Source: Clostridia bacterium | Lineage (GTDB): Bacteria > Bacillota > Clostridia > Oscillospirales > CAG-272 | Assembly: GCA_900753295.1 (NCBI GenBank) | Contig: CAADYQ010000051.1 | Coordinates: forward strand, 1 to 20,021 | Length of the DNA stretch: 20,021 bases | Reading direction: 5' to 3' | Shown here: positions 14,620-20,021 of the stretch, in pieces | Layout of the letters: each line of letters starts with the position of its first letter | Numbering within the stretch: the first letter of the stretch is position 1 | Program-made: the position numbers and the translations under genes | The notes under the pieces: model-generated | What the model was told of the DNA's origin: nothing | Seen by the model: only the letters and a program-made list of their open reading frames with translations | Database searches by the model: none

Positions 14620-15699
14620 ATGAAGATAGCTGAGAACATCCGCGCACTGCGTCGTGAAAAGGGGCTGACGCAGGAGCAGCTTGCCGGAGTGCTGGGCGTT
14701 ACCACCGGCGCCGTCTACAAGTGGGAGGCGGGACTTTCACAGCCGGAGCTGGGCATGCTGGCGGGTATCGCGGACTTTTTTGACACATCGGTCGATGTTA
14801 TCATAGGCTACGAGGTGAGGAACAACCGACCGGAAACGATTGCGGAGAGATTGAGCGCGTACCGCAACAAAGAGGACCGTGCCGGTCTTGCGGAGGCTGA
14901 CATGGCACTGAAAAAGTATCCCAACAATTTTTCGGTCGTATACGGCATTGCATCTCTTTATCTTGTCTTCGGCATGGAGACCGGGGAAGCGCCGCTTCTC
15001 CGGCGCGCGATAGAACTGCTGGAGTCGGCGCGGCTTCTTCTGGCGCAGAATACCGATCCGCGTATCAGCGAAAGCACGCTATGCGGAGAGATGGCTGAGG
15101 CGTGGCTGGGACTCGGAAACAATGAACGCGCAGTCGAGCTTATGAAAAAGCATAACGTCGGAGGTATGTATAACGATGAGATCGGTCTTACTCTCGCCGC
15201 ATACTCCGACAAGCCGGAGGAGGCGGTGCCGTATCTTTCCGAGGCGATACTTAAGGGCATTGTAAGACTGATCCAGACCGTATTCGGCTACGTGAATGTT
15301 TACTTCACGCGTAAGGACTACACCTCGGTGCTTGCTGTCATTGAGTGGGGGCGCAGCTCCCTTGACGGACTGAGAAACGGAGATGCGGTATCGTTTATCG
15401 ATAAAGTAGACGCAACGCTTTTTGCGTGTTCCGCCGCCGCGCACCTCGGCATGAAGGATACCGGTGCGGCGCGGATGTCGCTGTGCAGGGCGCTTGAGCT
15501 TTCCGCACGCTTTGATGCCGCGCCGAGCTACGATGTTGCTTCGTTGCGCTTCGTTACGCATACAAGGCAGTTCGGCGTTTACGACGATCTCGGCACGACG
15601 GCTCTTGAAAGTGTGGAGAAGGCAATAGTCGGGTTTGACGATCCTGCACTGGTCGCAATGTGGGGCGAGGTGAAAGAAAATGAGGGAAAAAACATTTGA
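14620..15699 (+). CDS. XRE-family helix-turn-helix transcriptional regulator with helical-repeat-like C-terminus
   Basis: Probable DNA-binding regulator. The N-terminal 60 residues are a clear Cro/C1-type helix-turn-helix (IAENIRALRREKGLTQEQLA, then VTTGAVYKWEAG). The remaining 300 are mostly alpha-helical and look like tetratricopeptide-type repeats (for example EMAEAWLGLGNNERAVELMKKH), a layout used by peptide-sensing regulators and others. Three in-frame ATGs occur at 14611, 14614 and 14620; AAGGAG ends at 14610, so the third, nine bases downstream, is the best start (359 residues). Its last 20 bases overlap the ABC exporter gene, so the two are made together. It probably controls the operon through the paired palindromes at 14523-14556. 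The signal is unknown; no small peptide gene was found next to it. Confidence 0.9.
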   Translation: MKIAENIRALRREKGLTQEQLAGVLGVTTGAVYKWEAGLSQPELGMLAGIADFFDTSVDVIIGYEVRNNRPETIAERLSAYRNKEDRAGLAEADMALKKYPNNFSVVYGIASLYLVFGMETGEAPLLRRAIELLESARLLLAQNTDPRISESTLCGEMAEAWLGLGNNERAVELMKKHNVGGMYNDEIGLTLAAYSDKPEEAVPYLSEAILKGIVRLIQTVFGYVNVYFTRKDYTSVLAVIEWGRSSLDGLRNGDAVSFIDKVDATLFACSAAAHLGMKDTGAARMSLCRALELSARFDAAPSYDVASLRFVTHTRQFGVYDDLGTTALESVEKAIVGFDDPALVAMWGEVKENEGKNI

Positions 15700-17407
15700 A
15701 GAACCGCTTGAGCGGCAACTCGTGCGGCAGTTTTACCGCGGGAATATCCCATGCTTCTGCCTTGCTGCCGCCGCCTCGCTTGCGGGCGGCTCGCTGAATC
15801 TTATAGTATCATGGCTCATGCAGCAGCTCATAGATGCAATATCCGGCGGACCCGATGCGCTGCCGCTGACGGCGCTCACGTTGCTTTCGGCTGCATTTGT
15901 AATTCTGGCGGCTCTGCTCTTTCTGCTGAAATACATGTCCGAGCCGCGTTTTATTGCAAAGGCAATGCGGCAGTACAAGGAGCTTGCTTTCCGGAAGCTG
16001 ACCGCAAAAAGTATTTCATCCTTTCGTGATGAGGGCACTGCGAGATATCTTTCGGCGCTGACAAATGACGCCGGAAGCATTGAAGCGAATTATCTTGCGG
16101 TGCAATTTTCGGTAATAACAAAGGCGGTCACGTTTGCCGGTGCGTTGGGAATGATGCTTTTTTACTCGCCGCTCATGACCGTGGTCGCGGTAGCGGTAAC
16201 GCTCCTCCCGCTCGCAGCCTCGCTGCTCACCGGCTCGCGGATGCAGGCTGCGGAACAGCGGGTGTCGGATCGCAGCCGGGATTTTACCGCGGCGCTGAGC
16301 GACTGTCTTTCCGGATTTGATGTTGTAAAGACCTTCCGTGCGGAAAAAGAGATATTCCGGCTGTTTTCCGAGAGCAACTGCGCTCTTGAAAAGGAAAAGC
16401 TCGGCAAGCGGCGTATCGCGGTGCTTGTGGGAATGGCAGGCGCGATAACTGGGATCGCGGCGCAACTCGGCGTTTTTCTTGCCGGCGCATATATCGCGCT
16501 CAGCGGCAGGGGACTTACGGCAGGTACAGTCATAATGTTTGTCAATCTTATGAATTTTATGATAGGACCCGTATCCGAGCTTCCGGCATTGCTCGCGGGG
16601 CGGCGCGCGGCGCTGGGGCTTATCAAAAAGCTCGCCCGCGCCCTTGAAAAAAACGCCCCCGCAGGCGGGAGCGCCGTTGTTTCGCAGGTCGGGCAGGGCA
16701 TAAGATTCGATAACGTTTCTTTCGGATATGAAGACGGCAAGGAGGTATTGCACGGGATATCCGCCTTTTTTGAGGCGGGGAAGGCGTATGCCGTTGTAGG
16801 CGGCAGTGGGAGCGGAAAGTCAACATTGCTCCGTCTGCTCATGGCGGGCTATCCGTCATACAGCGGCAATATTTACATTGACGACAATGAGCTGCGCACG
16901 GTCTCGCCCGAGTCGCTTTACGGCGTTATGTCGGTGATACAGCAGAATGTGTTCGTCTTTAATGCGTCGATAAGGGACAACGTTACCATGTTCCGTGACT
17001 TTCCACGCGACGATACCGACCGCGCGATAGAGCGCGCACATCTCGGCGGGCTTATCGCGGAGCGCGGCGAGGACTGCCTGTGCGGAGAGAACGGGCGCGG
17101 ACTTTCCGGCGGAGAAAAACAGCGGATATCCATCGCGCGCAGTCTGCTCAAAAGATCGTCGGTCCTTCTGGCTGATGAGGCTACCTCGGCGCTTGACGCC
17201 GCCACAGCTCACAGTGTGGCGAGCGATCTTTTGGAGCTTGACGGTGTGACAAGGATGATCGTAACGCACACGCTCGACGCGTCGCTCCTGCGCCGGTATG
17301 ACGGCATAATCGCACTGCGGGACGGATGCATCGCGGAGAGCGGCAGCTTTGACGAGCTGATGAAGAGGAAGGGTTATTTTTACGCGCTCTATACCGTAAC
17401 GCAGTAA
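15680..17407 (+). CDS. ABC exporter half-transporter, fused membrane and ATP-binding domains
   Basis: A 575-residue type IV ABC exporter subunit acting in the cytoplasmic membrane as a dimer. Six membrane helices are visible at about 25-50, 62-84, 140-160, 163-185, 246-272 and 283-303. The ATPase part is complete: Walker A GGSGSGKST (374-382), Q-loop VIQQN (Q421), signature LSGGE (475-479), Walker B VLLADE (495-500) with the catalytic glutamate, and the switch histidine in VTH (530). No peptidase domain precedes it, so it is not a bacteriocin-processing exporter. The start ATG lies 20 nt inside the regulator gene with GAGGTG upstream. Exporters of this class move drugs, lipids or peptides. 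The substrate here is unknown, but one regulator plus one exporter suggests inducible efflux or self-protection. Confidence 0.93.
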   Translation: MREKTFEEPLERQLVRQFYRGNIPCFCLAAAASLAGGSLNLIVSWLMQQLIDAISGGPDALPLTALTLLSAAFVILAALLFLLKYMSEPRFIAKAMRQYKELAFRKLTAKSISSFRDEGTARYLSALTNDAGSIEANYLAVQFSVITKAVTFAGALGMMLFYSPLMTVVAVAVTLLPLAASLLTGSRMQAAEQRVSDRSRDFTAALSDCLSGFDVVKTFRAEKEIFRLFSESNCALEKEKLGKRRIAVLVGMAGAITGIAAQLGVFLAGAYIALSGRGLTAGTVIMFVNLMNFMIGPVSELPALLAGRRAALGLIKKLARALEKNAPAGGSAVVSQVGQGIRFDNVSFGYEDGKEVLHGISAFFEAGKAYAVVGGSGSGKSTLLRLLMAGYPSYSGNIYIDDNELRTVSPESLYGVMSVIQQNVFVFNASIRDNVTMFRDFPRDDTDRAIERAHLGGLIAERGEDCLCGENGRGLSGGEKQRISIARSLLKRSSVLLADEATSALDAATAHSVASDLLELDGVTRMIVTHTLDASLLRRYDGIIALRDGCIAESGSFDELMKRKGYFYALYTVTQ

Positions 17408-17408
17408 A

Positions 17409-17436
17409 GCGGCAATGACTGAACGCCGCCGTTTTG
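17409..17436 (+). terminator. Weak candidate terminator after the exporter gene
   Basis: GCGGC (17409-17413) pairs with GCCGC (17425-17429) and is followed by CGTTTTG. The flanking GCAG/CTGC can extend the stem across a bulge. The loop is 11 nt and the U-run only four, so this is a modest candidate. The rest of the convergent gap to 17505 holds a 12-bp palindrome CGGATGCATCCG (17451-17462) and nothing else recognised. Confidence 0.35.
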
Positions 17437-17505
17437 CTGCGCCCAAAAGACGGATGCATCCGGTATTATGCCTCGTGTGCCGTACATCAAACGAAAAATG
17501 TCATA

Positions 17506-18231
17506 TCACGGAGCCCTTAAGCTGTCTAAAGCGATCTCAGTGCCGTAATAATCGAAGCTTTTTCCGTCGCAATCGTATTGAACCATAGCATAGAGATCGT
17601 CAAATTCATATGCAGAATACCGCTTTCCGTTGATTCCGATCTCATATTCATCGGCGTGGGCGTTTTTCAGAACGAACAGTCCCGTGGGTTCCTTGTGTAT
17701 CTTCAAATCGCTGGCTAACATGCCCAGAAAGTGCGGGTCGTCGTTTTCATAACAGCTTACGGAAGCAGCTTTGATGACAGATGCGCCGCTCTGATCTTTT
17801 ACGGCATCGATAACTTCGATCTCAAATGTTGTGATGTACCACAACCGGTCACCGTCGGCAATGCTGACGGTGTTTATATTTTTTGCTGTACCGTATATGA
17901 TCGTGCGGTCGCTGTTCCTGCACATATCCGCATATTCATCCGGAGGGTAAATGTCACCGTTATCTCCGCAAAACGCCTTTTCCGATGTTGATACCCGAAC
18001 GGCGCCGGGCATTGAAAAAATGTTTATTTTACCGTCCGCGTTGAACTCATACCTTTTGCCGTGCGATATTATTGCAAAAACCACCGCTGCGCTCAATAGC
18101 AGGAAAACAGAAGCCGCACGGATAATTGACTTGCGATAGTTTTTCTTCTTTTTACCGTTGTATGACTCGGCAAAAGCGATCAGACTGTCATCTATCTGCG
18201 TCATTCCCACTAACAGATCTTCGCCTCTCAT
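17506..18231 (-). CDS. Membrane-anchored protein, probable anti-sigma factor
   Basis: A 241-residue protein with a short cytoplasmic N-terminus (IDDSLIAFAESYN, then KKKKNYRK), one membrane helix at about residues 36-57 and an extracytoplasmic domain of about 180 residues. The C-terminal domain has no motif recognised here. The start ATG overlaps the sigma-factor stop as ATGA (18231-18228), with GGAGGG nine bases upstream. The IDD...A segment before a basic stretch and a single helix is the usual shape of anti-sigma partners of this type of ECF sigma factor, which hold the sigma at the membrane until a signal arrives. Function is inferred from position and topology; no zinc-binding anti-sigma motif (HxxxCxxC) is present. 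Codon use is AT-richer than in the repair genes nearby. Confidence 0.7.
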   Translation of the reverse strand: MRGEDLLVGMTQIDDSLIAFAESYNGKKKKNYRKSIIRAASVFLLLSAAVVFAIISHGKRYEFNADGKINIFSMPGAVRVSTSEKAFCGDNGDIYPPDEYADMCRNSDRTIIYGTAKNINTVSIADGDRLWYITTFEIEVIDAVKDQSGASVIKAASVSCYENDDPHFLGMLASDLKIHKEPTGLFVLKNAHADEYEIGINGKRYSAYEFDDLYAMVQYDCDGKSFDYYGTEIALDSLRAP

Positions 18232-18787
18232 AATGCATATCCCTCCTTTTGCAGCCTAAGCTTCAATTCTTTTCTTGATCTGTGCAAGGCGGTTTTTACT
18301 TTGCTTTCCGATACGCCGGCTTTTTCGGCTATCTCCGCAATGCTCTCCATATACCAATACCGCCTTATGAAAATAAACCTTTTCTCATCGGTCTGACCGT
18401 ACAGAAAATGATTTATTATTCTGCATAGTTCTTTGTAATCAGCATATTCCTCCGCGTCATTGGGAGTCGGGAGACATTCCTCAAGCTCTTTTGACAGTTC
18501 AATGTATTGAACGTACCTTTTTTGGAATGCCGCTTTCTGCATACATCAAGGCAAAGGTGCCTTGTGATCTTCGCCAGGAAAGGGAAGAGGTATTCGCTCG
18601 GGTCATTGGGCGGTATCAGCCGCCATGCTTGTATGTAGGTGTCGTTTTCACATTCCATGGCATCATCGTGATCATTCAGAATACCCTGTGCGATGTTGCG
18701 TATGCGAACGCCGTATTTCAGCGATGTCTGTCTTATCGCTTCTTCATCACGCTCAAAATACAGACCTACGATCTGCTTGTCATTCAA
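18228..18787 (-). CDS. ECF-type RNA polymerase sigma factor with frame split at an A6 run
   Basis: Sigma-70-family factor directing RNA polymerase to a small regulon. The first frame starts at TTG 18787 (AGGAGG eight bases upstream) and encodes region 2, with MECENDTYIQAW and FPFLAKITRHLCLD, up to RKRHSKK at residue 90. It then runs in the wrong frame to a stop at 18416 (123 residues). Region 4 (SIAEIAEKAGVSESKVKTAL, then HRSRKELKLRL) lies in the -1 frame and ends at 18228. A -1 shift on the six A at 18523-18518 gives a continuous 186-residue protein of normal length and order. It may be programmed frameshifting, transcript slippage, a real one-base deletion or a sequencing error. The region-4 frame lacks a good ribosome-binding site of its own. 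It is followed by the probable anti-sigma gene with ATGA overlap. Confidence 0.8.
18497..18523 (-). other. Candidate -1 frameshift site: A6 run plus downstream hairpin
   Basis: On the minus strand the zero frame reads TCC AAA AAA GGT. Stepping back one base after AAA AAA gives AGG TAC and enters the region-4 frame. Five bases beyond the run lies a perfect 6-bp stem, GTTCAA-TACA-TTGAAC (18512-18497). A slippery A-run with a stem 5-9 nt downstream is the layout of known bacterial -1 sites, but this stem is short and AT-rich. Confidence 0.5.
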
Positions 18788-18820
18788 CTTATGCGCCTCC
18801 TTTTTGTGTCTTCACCTCTT

Positions 18821-18849
18821 ATAGCGAAAAAAATAAGGTCATGGTTACA
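18821..18849 (-). promoter_or_regulatory. ECF-type promoter, probably autoregulatory, upstream of the sigma gene
   Basis: Minus-strand TGTAACC (18849-18843), 16 bp containing a T-run, then CGCTATAAG beginning at 18826. An AAC motif separated by about 16 bp from a CG-containing -10 is typical of ECF promoters and unlike the TTGACA/TATAAT promoters in the rest of the window. Its place just ahead of the sigma gene suggests self-activation. Confidence 0.55.
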
Positions 18850-18936
18850 TCATGGGCGGATATTTTTGTTTTATTGGATAAGTAAGCTTTCGGAAAATGC
18901 CTTAAAAATATTTTCCAAAAATTTTGAGATTTCATA

Positions 18937-18965
18937 TTGCGATTCTATCACAAATATGTTATAAT
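18937..18965 (+). promoter_or_regulatory. Sigma-A promoter of the lipoprotein leader
   Basis: TTGCGA (18937-18942), a 17-bp spacer and TATAAT (18960-18965) with an upstream TGN extension. Start near 18972. It diverges from the sigma-factor promoter about 90 bp away; the AT-rich stretch between them (18850-18936) holds a GGAAAAT/ATTTTCC inverted repeat at 18891-18915 and no gene. Confidence 0.8.
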
Positions 18966-18971
18966 ATAAAT

Positions 18972-19146
18972 GTAATAAATTAGCCGAGAGAAAACAGACA
19001 ACGACCCCGCGTCAACAATGTGCGTTAATGTTATTGATGCTGAGTTGTTCTCGCGTGATCGTGCAAAGTGCAAGCGAGAATATTTGGCAATCGACAGGCA
19101 CATAAAGATGTGGGGAAGTCCCGCGTCTTTATGTGCTGTTTTGTTT
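18972..19146 (+). ncRNA. Structured leader or small RNA ending in an intrinsic terminator
   Basis: From the predicted start to the terminator is about 175 nt, rich in pairing. A distal stem joins CGAGA + ACAAC (18985-18989, 18998-19002) with GTTGT + TCTCG (19044-19053). An inner hairpin joins GCGTCAA (19009-19015) with TTGATGC (19034-19040). The TTCTCGC arm (19048-19054) can instead pair perfectly with GCGAGAA (19074-19080). A mutually exclusive pair of stems before a terminator is the layout of an attenuator, but a free small RNA is equally possible. No known riboswitch class was recognised. Confidence 0.45.
19097..19146 (+). terminator. Intrinsic terminator in the lipoprotein leader
   Basis: GCACATAAAGA (19098-19108) pairs perfectly with TCTTTATGTGC (19126-19136). 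The stem continues inward through TGTGGG/CCCGCG with two G-T pairs to a GAAGT-type loop, about 17 bp in all. It is followed by TGTTTTGTTT. It lies about 50 nt before the lipoprotein start, so full expression of that gene requires readthrough or another promoter. Confidence 0.75.
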
Positions 19147-19199
19147 AATGAAGCATCGGTGTCCTGCACCCGACCATTTGATTCAGGAGGTATACCAAT

Positions 19200-19859
19200 A
19201 TGAAAAAAATAATTTTGGCTTCGGTTTTCATTTTTCTTTGCATATCGGTAATGTCATGTAACAAAGCGGAACAGAATGGCACAGGGGCTTTTTCAACAGC
19301 GAGCGGAGCGACCGAAGCGTCAAATAATGACGGCGGTCGGAATGATGACCGTCAGGTCCCGTATTCGATCCCGTTTTCTTCAACAGCCGATATCAACGAT
19401 TTTCTCGAAGCGGCAAGGGGGAGTTCCGCTCAATATGACCGGTACGTTCAAGAGCGTGCTCTGAACGCCGCTGTTAAGCAGACTCAAGCCAAAAGCATAG
19501 CTGACAATATCAAAATGAATGATATACTTGTCACCAAATCGAACTTTACAGTTGAAGAATTTGGTGCAACATATTATCTTGACAGAAACGAACTTGACTT
19601 GGTCTATAAAGTGAACGGTGTGCGTTACAGATTTATATACAGATATAACGATTCCACGACTCAGGAACGCACTGCGGCTCCGGTTTCGGAGAACATAATT
19701 CTGGGGACATATCGCGTTGATCTGTACCGGGGCGACCACTGCTTTGTCGGAGAAACGACCACTGACGGCACAACCGTACAGATCGTTGTTTATACCGAAG
19801 ATATCTCTAAGGTCGATTTGTCCGCGTTCGACAAGGCGGGCATATCCGAGACTGAATAA
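19200..19859 (+). CDS. Hypothetical secreted lipoprotein
   Basis: A 219-residue exported lipoprotein: MKKI start, hydrophobic core, cysteine at residue 20 in VMSC, then a low-complexity Ser/Thr/Asn/Gly linker to about residue 50. The rest, about 165 residues, is a soluble domain. It has an alpha-helical part around 60-105 (NDFLEAARGSSAQYDRYVQ) and a beta-rich C-terminal part (GATYYLDRNELDLVYKVNG, then RYRFIYRYN). No catalytic motif or known family was recognised. The ATG is preceded by AGGAGG nine bases upstream. It is transcribed divergently from the sigma/anti-sigma pair, behind the structured leader with a terminator. Nearness to the sigma pair hints at a cell-envelope role, but its promoter is of sigma-A type, so membership of that regulon is not shown. 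Confidence 0.85.
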   Translation: MKKIILASVFIFLCISVMSCNKAEQNGTGAFSTASGATEASNNDGGRNDDRQVPYSIPFSSTADINDFLEAARGSSAQYDRYVQERALNAAVKQTQAKSIADNIKMNDILVTKSNFTVEEFGATYYLDRNELDLVYKVNGVRYRFIYRYNDSTTQERTAAPVSENIILGTYRVDLYRGDHCFVGETTTDGTTVQIVVYTEDISKVDLSAFDKAGISETE

Positions 19860-19918
19860 GCAAAGATAAGGTCCCGGCGAACGGAGGCAGGAGCTTTTTC
19901 GGTATACAAATGGGGCTG

Positions 19919-19939
19919 TTAAAAACCATGTGTTTTTAA
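19919..19939 (+). terminator. Weak AT-rich hairpin after the lipoprotein gene
   Basis: TTAAAAAC-CATGT-GTTTTTAA, a perfect 8-bp stem, 60 nt past the stop codon. It is AT-rich and the U-run is inside the stem, so it is at best a weak terminator. The remaining sequence to the window end is A-rich and shows no gene. Confidence 0.35.
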
Positions 19940-20021
19940 GGCTCTATAATAAAAGTTGGGGTTTCTGCAGATAGGCAAAGAAAAAAATAAAAAAAGAATG
20001 AGCATATCTGAAAAAATCTGA

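Noticed and set aside
18228..18542. The region-4 half of the sigma factor as an independent 104-residue gene
   Set aside because: Its first ATG has no ribosome-binding site, lies inside region-2 coding sequence, and would lack the core-binding region; a frame split in a single sigma gene explains the data better.
19018..19203. A 61-codon frame in the lipoprotein leader ending as ATGA at the lipoprotein start
   Set aside because: There is no ribosome-binding site, the frame crosses the intrinsic terminator stem and the lipoprotein ribosome-binding site, and the peptide has no recognisable feature. The ATGA overlap is probably chance, though a leader peptide cannot be fully excluded.
19861..20021. 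A further gene at the right edge
   Set aside because: The only ATG frame near 19999 stops after seven codons; the stretch is A-rich with no coding signal.

Overview
The window looks like chromosomal DNA from a Gram-positive, moderately GC-rich Clostridia-type bacterium, perhaps an uncultured Oscillospirales relative; that placement is inference. Supporting signs are GGAGG ribosome-binding sites, several TTGACA-N17-TATAAT promoters, lipoproteins with LASC/FASC lipoboxes, a purine riboswitch on a BMP-type nucleoside importer, and an ECF sigma/anti-sigma pair of a kind common in that group. No tRNA, rRNA, CRISPR array or insertion sequence was seen.

Layout. From 1 to about 14.3 kb every gene reads on the minus strand. 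In order of transcription these are: uvrB-uvrA (14298 to 9429), a polar amino-acid ABC importer (binding protein, permease, ATPase; 9156 to 6676), comEC (6526 to 4217), and a nucleoside/BMP-type ABC importer (binding protein, twin ATPase, permease; 3783 to the left edge). Each block has its own consensus sigma-A promoter. The nucleoside importer starts with a guanine-class riboswitch and an intrinsic terminator. The amino-acid importer promoter carries a near-perfect ARG box between -35 and -10, suggesting ArgR control and a basic amino-acid substrate. Both importers have strong hairpins between the binding-protein gene and the following gene, as expected if the binding protein is made in excess.

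From 14.6 to 17.4 kb, on the plus strand, an XRE-type helix-turn-helix regulator with a helical-repeat-like C-terminal part overlaps an ABC exporter of the fused membrane/ATPase type. Two identical-pattern palindromes lie just upstream of their promoter. From 17.5 to 18.8 kb, on the minus strand, an ECF-type sigma factor is followed, with ATGA overlap, by a membrane-anchored probable anti-sigma factor. The sigma reading frame is split at a run of six A; a -1 shift there restores a 186-residue protein. Divergent to it, on the plus strand, a 219-residue lipoprotein has a structured leader of about 230 nt that contains an intrinsic terminator.

Most notable points: (1) the amino-acid-binding lipoprotein appears circularly permuted, with the segment that normally ends the family placed before the N-lobe; (2) the ARG box that points to its substrate; (3) the sigma-factor frameshift at an A6 run followed by a small hairpin; (4) the leader or small RNA before the terminal lipoprotein; (5) the competing hairpins around the GGAGG of the nucleoside ATPase gene; (6) a ComEC whose nuclease-like domain has lost its metal-binding motif.
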